From NCBI GenBank assembly GCA_950022655.1, contig OX465580.1, positions 5,193,122 through 5,257,121 on the forward strand: 64,000 nucleotides of DNA, read 5' to 3'. Positions 11,079-22,429 of this stretch are shown piece after piece. How positions within the stretch are numbered: the stretch's first letter is position 1; each line of letters begins with the position of its first letter. The translations under genes were made by a program, and so were the position numbers. This DNA is from Alentia gelatinosa. Taxonomy: Eukaryota > Annelida > Polychaeta > Phyllodocida > Polynoidae. The notes under the pieces were generated by a model. That model ran no database searches and was not told where the DNA came from. It saw only the letters and a list, made by a program, of their open reading frames with translations.

Positions 11079-11800
11079 TGTAGCAGAAAACCACACCACA
11101 AGGACTAGAGAATAGAGTTAACGACAAGGTTTATTTCAAATTCCAGTGTTTCCTTTATACATTCTTTGCTTTTAGATCCTAACGTGTTATATAGGCTGCC
11201 GGTAAGGATGGCAGGGGTGTGGCTAGGTTAGGCCGGAAGTGCTCGCTTCAGGCTCTTGTGCTCCAGTGAAGTCGCTGTTTATATAGCCCATTAATGACGT
11301 CACAGCGTTCCCTCTCCTCGCTGGTAGGTCCCAGCCACCGGTGGTGGTTCCTCCTCCACCGGGGGTGGGTCTCCCTCCACCGGCGGTGGGACCCATCCAC
11401 CGGCGGTGGAACCCATCCACCGGCGGTGGATCCCGACCACCGGCGGTGGATTCTGTCCACCGGCGGTGGGACCCGTCCACCGGCGGTGGATCCCGACCTT
11501 TGGCGGCAGGATTCCTCCACTGGCGGTGGGACCCATCCAGCGGTGGGGTTCCAGTCCATCATTTCCTCCGTCCCTGTCCGTAAGTCCCACTCCACCGGCG
11601 GTGGTTCCTGGTCTACTGGTGGCGGGGGCCCTTCCAGTTCTCCCTCCTCTCGTCCTCCTGCCTGCCACACTCTCCTCACCTTATTCTATTGTCTATCCGA
11701 AACCACTCATCGTGGTGCCTGAGTAATCCACCTCTCCGGCTGGTGGGCTGCCGCTAACCGGCCACTACATACTTAGTGCCCTTAGGCTCTCCTTATGGGA
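11079..11800 (-). promoter_or_regulatory. LTR-like end A with minus-strand promoter
   Basis: On the minus strand the order is: 20-bp GC-rich repeats (11334-11613), CRE TGACGTCA (11295-11302), exactly 9 nt, TATATAAA (11285-11278), AATAAA (11135-11130) and the end CTGCTACA at 11079, followed by (TA)n and the ORF leader. This is the U3-R-U5 order of an LTR. The outer (right) limit is not resolved. The sequence is otherwise unlike ends B and C. Confidence 0.6.
11334..11613. repeat. 20-bp GC-rich minisatellite
   Basis: About 12 units of the type CCACCGGCGGTGGRACCCAT, with a 13-bp palindromic core CCACCGGCGGTGG. Open frames here in several reading frames are a consequence of the repeat. It lies directly upstream (minus strand) of the CRE/TATA core. 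Confidence 0.92.
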
Positions 11801-11804
11801 GATT

Positions 11805-12227
11805 AGGACAGCAGGACAGGTCATTTGGGTTAATAGGACAGAGTGTTGAGAGCGAGCATTTGGGACAACGACCTTGACATTGTAATGCATGCAACCTCAA
11901 TACCAGTAATATAAGCCAGCCGCACCCATCATTCTGGGTTCTTAGTCTGGCATGTGAGAAACCTGTTACTACCTTGTGGATTACCAATAAAGAAGCATTA
12001 TCAAGTGCCTCTGTGAACAGATCTTATCTGTGAAGGGCTGACGCAGCCAAGAAGAAGTTCTCTACCCACTACATCCTCCATGGACATGAACTCATCATAT
12101 CACTGTAGACCAGCCCACCCTTACCCGGCTGCCGCTACCGCCACCACCCAACTGCAAACCATGCCAGCCACCCCAAGTCTTTGCCGCTGCCCCCAACCCC
12201 ACAACCCCCGCCTGTCACCACCCTCAT
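11805..12227 (+). repeat. Dispersed repeat, uninterrupted copy of 4467-5695
   Basis: 11805-12084 matches 5424-5695 inverted, and 12098-12227 matches 4467-4594 inverted. Here the two blocks are nearly adjacent, so this is close to the empty-site form of the left copy. AATAAA lies at about 11986-11991. Confidence 0.75.
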
Positions 12228-12265
12228 TGGACTTTATCCAGTATCCAGTATATATATGTATATAG

Positions 12266-12431
12266 AGTAGAATCCCATATAAGTAGACACCCTCTGTTCA
12301 GGGTGAATGTGTCTGCGTACATGGGGTGACAGCTTACATGGGGTTAGAATTGACATCTAATTGAGGGATCTGTTCTGAGCAAAGTTTCCCGTTAATGTGG
12401 GGTGTCCATTAGGTGGGTTTCTACTGTATAT
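12266..12431. mobile_element. Pogo/Tigger-like MITE
   Basis: Ends TATAGAGTAGAATCCCATAT and (right, inverted) TATACAGTAGAAACCCACCT, going on to GACACCC. This is the CAGTRGAACC style of pogo-type TIRs with TA at the edges. It is non-coding. Confidence 0.6.
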
Positions 12432-12609
12432 GTATTTATGTGTAGCTATATATGTTGGTTTATATACATCACCAATCAGGTTGGTATATAATCCAATGGC
12501 AGCTTGAGTCTAGGCTGAGTCACACAGAACAAACAAGATCTACAAGGCGAAGGTACTCCAGTTTTTCGAATATGGAGATGTCTTCATACACAACTGTAGC
12601 CCTACCCTA

Positions 12610-13005
12610 TGGACAAACTGCAAAAAAATGCAAAACAATGCGTTAAAAATCTGCCTTAAGGTCCCTCAGCGAACTAGCACAAGCCTAATACACACAAATT
12701 GTAACTTAATCCTTCTATCTGAAAGACGGGAAGCACTCCTCATAAACATAGCCTACAAAAGTAGCTGAGAACGGGAATACCTAAATGTGGGGGGCAATGC
12801 TAATGCAACTACCAGAGCTAAAAGTGCACCAACTCGAACACAAAAGGCATTCAAAACAGAATCCTATAGGCGAAGCATTAGATATAAGACGGCAAACTTA
12901 TGGAACACTCTTCCATCTAACTCAAGACTAATCACTACCTATAAAGTCTTTAAAGAACAAAACAAAGCAAATCTCATTGCCAGACAACTTGAATACCAAG
13001 TATAA
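12610..13005 (+). pseudogene. Non-LTR retrotransposon reverse transcriptase, C-terminal remnant
   Basis: One frame runs from 12610 to the TAA at 13003-13005 with a single TGA at about 12766. It contains the post-RT block of jockey/CR1/L2-type elements: a KMQNNALKICL segment near 12628 (cf. LQNRALRIIL) and SIRYKTANLWNTLP near 12874-12915 (cf. YRGAKLWNSLP), then a Phe-Lys-rich end. Upstream RT domains are absent. Family assignment is by remembered pattern, not alignment. Confidence 0.65.
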
Positions 13006-13067
13006 GAAGGTTACGAACTCATCTGCTCGTATGTTGGAAGCACGAATGATACTCCAAATTTTCATTT

Positions 13068-14016
13068 CTGCTGCCCCCCCTGGAAACATTTGTTTAATTG
13101 TTTTATCTTCTGGATCCATTCTTCTAGTTAACATTTCCACTTGTTTTCACTCTGGCAAGTGGTCGGATTACCATGACAACATGTAAAAAAGTTCTGTAGT
13201 CTTTAGATACTACATGTCTTTAGTACTGGTTGTCAGATATTTCAAACAACATGAGTGGCAGGTGCAGCAAAATCGGTAATATAACTGAAACCTAATATCA
13301 CAAAACCCTGAAAATAGCTCAAAGTGTTCCTAAGGAATACTGCAATATGGCTACATAGCACAAATCTGCATATGAAAAGATTTAATAGCCTTCAGGCACT
13401 CTGTCATTGGAACTGGATGTGGAAAATGTCAAATGACGGTGGCGGATTGGTTATATAACTTGATCCTGAGATCACAGAACACAAAACAATAGCTTAAAAT
13501 GTGTCTAAGGGGTGCCAGAACATGGCAACATAGCAAAAAACTGTATATATAAAAGTCATATAGCCTTTAGACACCATATGCCTTCAATACTGACTCTCAG
13601 ATATGTCAAACAACATGAGCGGCAGGGATAGCAAAATCGGTAATATACCTAGAACCTGCTATTGCAAAACCCTTAAAATAGCTCAAAATATTCCTAAGGG
13701 ATACTACAATATGACCAGATAGCAAAAAACTGCATATGAAAAGATTATATAGTTTTTAAATTATACAAATAACAAACATGTGGAAAATCTAATGAGTCAT
13801 TGTAATACTTAAAAGAACACAGAACCAAGTAATGGTTTTCAGAACTCAGAATTATAGGTGTTCAGGCATTTTGATGGGAGGTCTCTTCAACAGCTGTTGT
13901 CATGGTAATCTGACCACTTGCCAGAGCGACAACAAGTGGAAATGTTAACTAGAAGGATGGATCTACAAGATAAAACAATAAAAGAAGTGTTTCCCAGGAG
14001 GGGAGGGCAGCCAACT
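13068..14016. mobile_element. Fold-back element with about 115-bp inverted ends
   Basis: 13068-13182 and 13896-14016 are inverted copies about 90% alike (shared TTCTAGTTAACATTTCCACT, GGCAAGTGGTC, TACCATGACAAC). The 700-bp interior repeats an ATAGCAAAAAACTGTATAT-type segment several times and has no coding sequence. Confidence 0.75.
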
Positions 14017-14489
14017 CCTGAAATAAGCCTCTTTTCCAGATTGGCCCAGGGACTACTACCTACATTGAGACAACTGAATATATTCTTATATATGATTGTA
14101 TACATCATTCTTTTATTAATATGCCAAGTCAAAATAAACGTATCAATCATATAAACCAACTCTACTAGTAATCATCTAGATGTATATATTTACAAATACA
14201 GTAAACTTTCTACGTTGGCAAACATAATTGGCCCTGGAGCCTACTGAAAATAGGACGAGTATGTCCTAGTAGTATCACTCCAGAACAAATATTATAAAAA
14301 AAAAAAAGAGAAAAAAAAGGTGTTTTGAAAGTAAAAACTATTAATGAACCTTTATATAGAACAAACAAATTATTTGAAATTATTCAAATGATACTTAATT
14401 AGGTTTTATAGCCAAAATTGTTAGTATATAATTATATTTTCAATAAGTACAGTGCACTGTGGCTGTGTACAGCGCATATGGTTGGAATG

Positions 14490-14711
14490 TGCTTTGTCCG
14501 TTCTTGCTTGCACTGTTGGTGCTGCTTTTCATGTCTGTCTAACACTTTTGTCACAAAACTAGTGAAACAGGTCAATGATTGCAGATTTGTCTAATTCTTA
14601 TGTTTGGGGTCTGTCTTTTCCTAAGGGCAGCTACTTTTGCTGTCGCGAAACTAGACAACCCCAATGTCTGTATGGTGTCACAGACATGTCACGAAACTAG
14701 TAAAAACAGGT
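14490..14711. mobile_element. MITE fragment, GGGACCTGTTTCACTAGT family
   Basis: Carries the interior (CTTGCTTGCACTGTTGGTGC) and the right inverted end (CGAAACTAGTAAAAACAGGTCC) but lacks the left terminus. A SINE is inserted just beyond its right end. Confidence 0.75.
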
Positions 14712-14719
14712 CCCTGGGT

Positions 14720-15038
14720 TTGTTTGTTTGTTTGTCGGTTTGATTTTATGTCCAGTCAACCATTATAGGTCCTTTCCAGACTTTCTCAAGGTTGTTTTAC
14801 ACCACGAGGGTGGTGATCGAATCTATGTGATGAATTCAGGTAGAAATCTCACCCCTACACATTTACCGAGGTGAGAGTTCCTTTACTTCCCACACCACAT
14901 AGACATGGTATGAGAAGGATGGCCTTTGGTATAGCAGTGGATCTACCACTGCTGGGGGTGGGACTCGAACCCACAAAGTCCTACAACCTTGGGGTTACAA
15001 GTCCGGTGCTCTAACCACTGAGCTAACTCCCCACCCAA
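14720..15038 (-). mobile_element. tRNA-derived SINE, full length, with 10-bp target duplication
   Basis: On the minus strand it begins with a tRNA-like head carrying an A box (TTAGCTCAGTGGTTAGAGC) and a B box (GGGTTCGAGTCCC). A conserved body follows and the tail is CAAA repeats. GTCCCTGGGT flanks it at 14710-14719 and 15039-15048. Relatives are at 36841-37255, 41023-41405, 42408-42822, 48718-49018, 52808-53022, 53971-54051, 57036-57236 and 58079-58297. Confidence 0.92.
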
Positions 15039-15111
15039 GTCCCTGGGTCTTCGTAAAGAGTGACACATTGGATCTGAGGTGTAGATCTTGAATGGACAGC
15101 CAGCAGGATAC

Positions 15112-15866
15112 CAGGGACCTGTTTCACTAGTTTCGTGACATGTCTAGTTGGTGTGTCCGGTTTCATAAGAACTAGACATTAGACTTTGTTTTGTCCGTTC
15201 TTGCTTGCACTGTTGGTGCTGCTTTTCATGTCTGTCTAACACTTTTGTCACAAAACTAGTGAAACAGGTCAATGATTGGAGATTTGTCTAATTCTTATGT
15301 TTGGGGTCTGTCTTTTCCTGAGGGCAGCTACTTGTGCTGTCGCGAAACTAGACAACCCCAATGTTAGACTTGCTCAAGTCTTTGATTATGAACATTCATT
15401 AAATGATTGAAGAAAATCGGAATACAATTCATCATAGCATGTGTCCTTCTCTGACTGGCCCATGAATCAAAGACTTGTCCACTCTGACCAGAATCTGCTG
15501 TTTATGACCCCAAGCCACTCCCTGTGACCCTATACTTCCTTCTACCCCTCCCCCCTCCCCTCCTCCAATTCCCTGCCTGCCTGTGATGTCATAGCAATAT
15601 ATTTCGCCTACTCCTGACTATGTCTCGATTAAGATCAAAGTGAGAGGGTATCAATCTCCAAGCAGATATTCTGACCAGTAGCCAGACCTCTGCTTGGGGA
15701 GTGTGGCCAAAATCAGGCCAGTCTACACGACCGATTACAGATGAGACCAGTCCCTGTGTCACTCAGAAGGGGTGGAGGGGTGGGATACAGGGACTGATGC
15801 CAGTCTACCCCAATGTCTGTATGGTGTCACAGACATGTCGCGAAACTAGTGAAACAGGTCCCTGGG
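15112..15866. mobile_element. MITE, CCAGGGACCTGTTTCACTAG family, split by a nested element
   Basis: Left end CCAGGGACCTGTTTCACTAG at 15112 pairs with the inverted end at about 15866. A 443-bp element is nested at 15365-15807. The right flank (CTGGGTCTTCGTAAAGAGTG) also occurs at 15043-15062, so the MITE and its flank are part of a local duplication. Confidence 0.82.
15365..15807. mobile_element. Nested TIR element, TAGACTKGC family, 9-bp target duplication
   Basis: CCCCAATGT flanks it at 15356-15364 and 15808-15816, a clean 9-bp duplication. Ends read TAGACTTGC and, inverted, TAGACTGGC. It is an inverted relative of 3249-3687. Nine base pairs is the usual size for Mutator-like elements; no transposase is present. 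Confidence 0.85.
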
Positions 15867-17312
15867 TCTTCGTAAAGAGTGGCACATTGGATCTGAGGTG
15901 TGCACCTTGCTCATTAGGTGAATAGACTACATATATGCACAACACCAATGAGACTGGAGAATTATCAAACCTATATTAAGTTTATTTGAATATCGTTGTT
16001 GTACCTCTAGTTAGCAAGTGGGTGAAGCTACCGTGCACTGCCAACTCCACGCAGCAAGAGAGTAGGCAGAATGTAGATATATTTAAGACTGTCAATGGAA
16101 TTTTATTGAGTCATTCAGGATGTGAGTTCTTACAAGCTGATCATATTCAAGATATTGACAAAGTAATTAATAGGCTAGTCTCTCCCTGTTATACCTCATC
16201 ATCTGACGATATTGTCAAAGCCTACAATTGTCCTAGAATAATCTACAAAATTATCCCATGATAGGGAACGACAAATAATTGTTCAATTATCCTCCATCAA
16301 GTGACCCACATCACTACAACAGAATTGTATGACCAATGGCAAATAAAAAACAACAGGGGTGATCCCCATGTGCACATTTACGCCAGTTTACACACAGGCG
16401 TATATGTAACTACAAGTGAGATCAATATTTAGCCTATGACTACAGAAGAGGCGTATAAATGATTTTTTTTTTTAATAAATTTATTTTTCGACTATTTCTT
16501 TCACCCAACAGGTGTTTTACAAAGTAACAGTCGCACGACTATGTTACAAACCAAATCAGTGTACAAGCTTCACTCTAGTCATAGTATACAAAAGTATTCA
16601 ACAGTTATCTTCATAAACTCAAACACGATTTCTTACCATAATGGATAAGAATTTGATTCAAATACTTATCACTTATATCAAAGTACCGCATTTTAATGTG
16701 GATTACATTATCAATTTTAAAGTTTTTTTTAATCATAGCCTCTCAATGTAGAGCGATTTTACCTATTATACAATAGATGATCAACATACACAGATAACCT
16801 TTGTATTCTAGGTTTACATCTTTAATTCAACATCAGACAAGAACAATCTTTTATTTATTACAGGAAATCAACGTATTGTTGTATTCTTACAGGGTAAATG
16901 TTTGTTGTTTATTTATTTATGGTCGCTCGACCATCATGTATAGTTTTTATTTCAACTTCCGGGTCTAAGAACGAATATTAAGTAACCACAATAAACACGG
17001 TTTATACACACAGAAAAAATATAATATTTATAGACATATTACAACTTATCATAAAACAAATACAATTACAATGACACCTAACCAACCTCCCTGGTACACA
17101 TTGTTCATCACCCCTGCAATAGTTTATCAAAGAATATTTCTGGACACCAACAACAATGCCCAACAATGATGCCCAATAGAATGAAATAAGTTATGCCCAA
17201 GGTGACACATTTATGTGGAAAATAAACATACATTAACTGACAGTTTCATGCCGTGTAGTTGTCTTAAGATCAATGTACTGAGAGGCAGCAAGTAATATCA
17301 GGAAACTTCCTT
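15867..17312. other. AT-rich stretch, no gene recognised
   Basis: One 91-codon frame (15986-16261) matches no family I know and is read as chance. GGTCGCTCGACC near 16921 is a small palindrome. No RNA gene seen. Confidence 0.4.
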
Positions 17313-17591
17313 ACTGTGGATGAAATGGTTCCTGTTCGAGGTCAGTCGTCGATTTCATACTGCCTGACGCCAAAGGCGGAAGGCAGTATGAAATCACAGC
17401 TGACCGAGACCGAGAATCGTTTCGCCTACAGTCAGGACGTTTGCTTATTATTATATACCTTAGATTGATGAAAAAACAACATTTTAATGACTTATTAAGT
17501 CACTCTCACAGTGGGCACGAACATTATTATTACTGCACCCTTAGCAGCGGGCAGTATTTCATAAACATTCGGACATAGGTATATAATAATA
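17313..17591 (+). mobile_element. Hairpin element, TATTATTATATACCT family, copy 1
   Basis: Hairpin arms (17313-17366 with 17382-17432; ends ACTGTGGATGAAA / TTTCGCCTACAGT, tip GCC-AAA-GGC) are followed by a module bounded by TATTATTATATACCT (17446-17460) and AGGTATATAATAATA (17577-17591). It has the same bounding repeat as 43952-44253. It is non-coding. Confidence 0.82.
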
Positions 17592-17627
17592 CACAGAGCT
17601 CTGCTAGTTCTACCAGATCTTATTTTA

Positions 17628-17882
17628 CTAAGTACTAAGCTACCTCACATGTATCATAACTATAACTAAAATAAATAAAGAATAATTGAGTGTTTTTAAG
17701 CAATGAAACTATGGGATGGTTGGATAATTACAAAATTATATATGATGAGTACATATAATCATAATATCTGCAACAGTTGCTGGTTAAATCTGTTCTAACC
17801 TCAGATGATTATATAGATTGTTCCAGCGATTAGATATGCTACCCACTGGGTGTGTTAACTTACAGGTCAGTTACCCCTAATC
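17628..17882. repeat. Left flank module of copy B
   Basis: Near-identical to 7505-7758; here it joins unit B without the intervening hairpin element. Confidence 0.85.
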
Positions 17883-19660
17883 CCAGATCTACATCGCCTA
17901 GCACCATGTTCTATGTAGTCCCATGAGGTAGTTGGACACAGTTGAACTAAACCATTGAGAGGGAACAGACATTGCAAGAACTAACCACTTTACTTACACT
18001 GCACAAAAACCACTATTTTATTCATATATACGCCATGTATTGGCTGAATATTGACTTGTTTTCATATATATGTATATATATACGCCCAGGCCTTATATAT
18101 GGACGCGTCTTGGCTGTATTTCACACCTGGCGTATATGTGAGGAAATATCCTCTCCCCCCAACGCGTCCCGCCCGTTTGTGTTGGTAGAAGTACAAGTGT
18201 CCTCAGTAGGAAGCCCTCCCCCAGCCCCCTACCCCACCTCCCCCTGCCTGCTCTCAGTGAAGCCCTCTTCACTGGATACTTATATACGCCTACAGATGAG
18301 GTGTATATAGGGGGAATACGTTGTATATCATGTACCTACTTATATATGCTGGGCACATCCATATGTAAAATAATAATGTTCGTGCAGTGTTATATATGCG
18401 AACAGCGTATATAGGTATGCTTTTGCGTATACAAGGTCGTCCTATTCCCCGTGTGTATACGCCTCATATGTAGGCACCTGATTCATATTTACGCCTGATC
18501 CATATATACACCTGATTCTGTTATATTTACACCACTATCCAATAGTTCCAATCTCTGCCACTTGGGGACATTACTGGTAGCATATTCCGTTTTCCATTAA
18601 CCATCCAAGTCTGTATTATATGAAAAATGCAATCTTATATTACCAATTTATTTGATAAAACCCTAATAAAACGTGATTGAGTATAAATTGATTAATTACA
18701 TATGTAGCAGACCACTGAGAGGGCACAGAAGATCACACCACATATGAGATCCCAAGCAGCTCCTTCTTCAGACAAAGAGCACAGCTAGTGATCTTATATA
18801 ATGCAAGGTGGGTTACATGATAACGGGTGAACCTGTGGCACTTTTCTGCACAGGCTCATGGATCAACACACAACAGGGACTGGCACATCGCATCCTCTAG
18901 TGTAGAAGGAACAAACAACCACTTAACACCCAGCATCCCTACACATCCATTATTGATATAACAACATCATAAACCAATCCACATGAATCTAGATGAAGAC
19001 AGATTGTTAAGTGATTAAAATGTTTTATCATGTGCAACACTAATAACTTGATAATGTTGCTACCATCGCTACACACAAAGATAATTACAAGGAAGGAATT
19101 GGTGAATTAAAATATTTGCAATAATCAAGTCCAAGATCTTACGGAAAGTGTGTGCCCTGATTCCCCCAATACCAGCATCACTATTTATCTTTCTGTGATG
19201 GTCGGGGGTTGGAGGTTGGGGGTGTTATTTAGCTAATTTGCGATAATTAAATAACTCATGGTTGAAGAGGTGGTATGATCCACTGCAAGTGTCCTGGGGA
19301 CTGCACTCAGTGGGTAGGTTCTTACACAGCTTAAATGCACATATATATCAAACGACGTGGCATTGGCAGCGACTACTGAGTAAGTGATCTGTCCGTATTT
19401 GATCATCCTGCCGCGGCAGGGTGGCGTTGACATTGTGTTATAGAACGTTGATTCTGGTTGGTTTACATGTGTATTTGACCCTTGACCCATGTGCTAATTG
19501 GTTTGACGTCAATCCTGGGTGGCGGGAACGGTTTTGTGGCCAATCCAAGCTGGGGTTTCTTTCTTGGTCAACCCACGGGAAGGGGTAGGGCGAACAACAC
19601 GACCAAGATAAAATTGGAATAACTTAAATGCACATATATGCTGTATATGTTAGTGTTTCC

Positions 19661-19706
<46 letters not shown>

Positions 19707-20397
19707 GTAGGTTTTAAACTAGGACTGGTCTGTAACCCCCGAGGCAACGAGGCCTGACCGACAATTTCATGGGTGAATGCACTTGGCATTGCACCCCCGC
19801 CACCACGTGGCACCCCTTCAGTCTGGCCGGCACCCTCCCCGGTGCTGTTTCTCAACTCAAAGTCTCGAAAACTGGAACACAAAACCTGTATATCAGACCT
19901 AATAGAGGAGACCTCCTTCTTCAGCTTATTATGTTCTAACAAAAGGTTACTGACCCAAGGAGGCTTTTGCCACGGGGATCCATCACCGCCCTCCGCCTGT
20001 CCTCCAATTTCCTCGTTTCGCACCGCCGTCTGCAACTCCTTGAGCTTGCAGGTAGGACAGCCCTCTCTATGAGAACGGGCATCATAATCCAAGCCACACT
20101 TGCGCATGATAAGCCAAAAGGCTTAACAAAACGGACAAAAGTCAATGAAAAGTCTACCAAAGACAAAAAATTCTGGAGCATGGAGGTGCAGGCAGTGACG
20201 GATCCCCGTTGAAAGAGGCCCGGTTCAGGTGTGATCCGTCCATTTATGGTCCCTCTGGTCTGCCCTCTGGTGTTGATCCCCTGTAACGTCTGGTCCATTG
20301 GTCCTGAAGGTAGGTCATCTGGTGGGATAACGCTGGACTATCATTTATATGTCCATAAGCGCGGATGCACTTATGGTCCATATATATATATATATAT
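17883..20397 (-). mobile_element. Copy B: internal region of the minus-strand LTR-element-like unit
   Basis: Closely similar to 8231-11078 apart from small indels, and without the element found at 9357-9586. On the minus strand it runs from the LTR-like end at 20398 through (TA)n, leader and ORF 19568-20107 into noncoding sequence. The TATACGCC-rich inverted pair near 18270-18480 is shortened. Confidence 0.6.
19568..20107 (-). CDS. Hypothetical coiled-coil ORF of unit B (179 codons)
   Basis: Counterpart of the ORF at 10088-10792. It lacks three residues of the first Cys pair (a 9-nt deletion leaves a single Cys before GLDYDAR) and has shorter acidic linkers; all losses are in frame. The coiled-coil segment and the Gly-rich part are retained, and the frame again enters the (TA)n tract. 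Function is unknown; loss of the CxxC pair would weaken a zinc-binding role. Confidence 0.4.
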
Positions 20398-21160
20398 TGT
20401 AACGGATTTCCTAATCAACGAACAACAACGCGTAGATGACAGTGTCAGCGTGTATCCACTTTATTTCTGTTCCTAGCTGTATACACCAACTAAGTCAATT
20501 TTCTGTAGTCTCATTAGAATGGCTGCTCTAAGTCCTCTTCTCTGAGTGTATGGTCTCAAGGGTCAGGTCTGCACCCTAGGAGCTCGCAAGCCCGAATGCC
20601 AGAAGGCCGGTTGCCTTCTGTATTTATACCTACTCGATGACGTCACGCCTGGTAACTCGGCGTCCACCGAACCGGGGCTCGGTGGACCCGGAGGCGACCC
20701 GGTGTAACCTGGCATTCGGTGGGGCTCGGTGGAACTCGGTGGCGTTCGGTGTATCGCGAGAGATCATCCTCTCCTCTCTTCTTGCTATCGTTCATAGCGC
20801 CCACCGCATGCCGCCCGAGACTCCCCCCACCTCTCCTCCGACCGCTACACTCCCCCTACCTTATTTCATTACATATTCCCTTTCTTAAAAGGCCGAACCC
20901 TCGCGCCTCGGTTGCTGGGTGCCTGTCTACCCCTCCCGTCCGGGGGGTGGTTGCTATTCAACCTAGTCCCGCTGGGGGGATTAACACTTTACGAGTGTCT
21001 TATTAGTCCTCTCCGGAGGGCCCTGCTCCGCTGCGGGAGCCTACATTTATCTACATACTTTTACCAATGTATGTGACAAGACACAGATTAACAATAAACA
21101 TTTATTAATACAACATGGAGTATTCTTTTCGTTAACACAACACTTAAAACTTTAAAGTTC
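20398..21160 (-). promoter_or_regulatory. LTR-like end B with minus-strand promoter
   Basis: The minus-strand order matches end A: short repeats of the CTCGGTGG type (about 20640-20760), CRE TGACGTCA (20638-20645), 9 nt, TATAAATA (20628-20621), AATAAA (20465-20460), terminal CCGTTACA at 20398. The outer limit is uncertain. Little sequence beyond these signals resembles end A. Confidence 0.6.
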
Positions 21161-21744
21161 CTGGCGTCGGTGACCCCAGAGGGGGGTCTACCGCTACCTG
21201 CCCGTACATCCAGTGGCCCCTTAGGGGAGGCCTACTGGGCCTCTCGTCCTGGTCCGCTTCGGTCCATCCACCGACTCGAGGGAGGGATGGGGGTGGTGGC
21301 ATGGTCCCTGTTGTGGCCTCCTGTCGGACGTCGTTTCCTCCGCACCCTCCTAGTCGTCCTCCGGGGGGTCCTGCTATGGGAATACAAAGCCGTTACTATC
21401 ACACAGTGGCAATGCTCCTCCCCTCCGTATTTTCTCCAACTCCTGCCCGTGGATGGGTATTTCCCTCACCCCACCCTTTCCTAGGAGTTCCGCCGTCCGC
21501 ACCTATTCCGCCAGGCATCGCCTTCCCCTCCCCCTCGTTCGGCACAGACAGTTACTTTCACATTTTTGGCATCATATGCCCTGTACTGGGCTCAACCTCA
21601 TAGTAGGGAGAGGGTACTCACCCGAGCGTATGTGGTTCGGCTAGTGAAGGTGATCTCCACCTCCCCGTTGTCGCCCACGTTAGTGTCTGGGACACTTTTG
21701 ATGATTTTTCTTTGTCGGCCAACAGTCTCAACATGGTCATTCTG
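21161..21744. other. GC-richer stretch, no gene recognised
   Basis: Overlapping proline-rich open frames in several phases reflect composition; no domain is recognised. Confidence 0.35.
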
Positions 21745-22310
21745 AAGTGACAAAAAGTTTCCCATTTTTCTAAAATACTTAGGATAGAGATAGAGGCCCA
21801 ATTCAAAGTCTCCCAGAAAGGGTTCTAGAAAGGCCTATATTAACTATAATGCAATGGGCATATATCTAGGGATTGAGACATTCCACAGATTTTCTTATCA
21901 GGGGATGCTTTTCATGAATTTTTCAATCTCAGACAGTGGCCTAGATTTGTACTATGGCCCCAAAGTCACAAAAAGTTTCACATTTTTTAGACCACTTAAA
22001 ATGAAGATAGAACCACAATTCAAAGTGTTCTAGAAAGGCCTATATTAACTATAATGCAATAGGCATATATCAAGAGACTGTGGCGTTTTGAAGATTTTCT
22101 AGTCAGGGGATGCATATCATGAATTTTTCAGTCTCAGACAGTGTCCCAGATTTGAAAACCTTTTGAAAATCCCAACCTTACAATCTATACACCATTCATT
22201 ACATAATTTATTCGTATTTCTAAAATACTTAGAATAAAGACAGAACTATAATTACAAATTGTTACAGAAATACCTGTAATGACTGTAATGCATTTTGTAT
22301 ATATTACTGT
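21745..22310. repeat. Tandem repeat of about 205 bp, 2.5 copies
   Basis: Two units (about 21745 and 21955) share GTTCTAGAAAGGCCTATATT, AACTATAATGCAAT and CAGGGGATGC; a third, degraded unit starts near 22195. Confidence 0.8.
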
Positions 22311-22429
22311 AGCCCCATCTAGTGGCAATTCGCGGAACTACGTGCAAAACGGTGGCGCCGCCTATGGCGGGTATATGTACTAAAGTGCGGCAGTGATCGG
22401 CCCACGGCAGCGGCCGCTTCCAGTCCTCT

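Noticed and set aside
11223..11726. Overlapping ORFs of 80-143 codons on both strands
   Set aside because: All arise from the 20-bp palindromic minisatellite, which keeps several frames open.
14958..15036. tRNA gene (A and B boxes, and similar at 42515 and 58170)
   Set aside because: The tRNA-like part is always followed by the same SINE body and CAAA tail, one copy has a 10-bp target duplication, and no complete acceptor stem with discriminator is apparent.
15986..16261. 91-codon ORF as a small gene
   Set aside because: No recognisable domain, no repeats of it elsewhere and AT-rich chance-like composition.
21170..21644. Proline-rich ORFs of about 100 codons
   Set aside because: Three overlapping frames are open at once in a C-rich stretch; no domain or copy supports coding.
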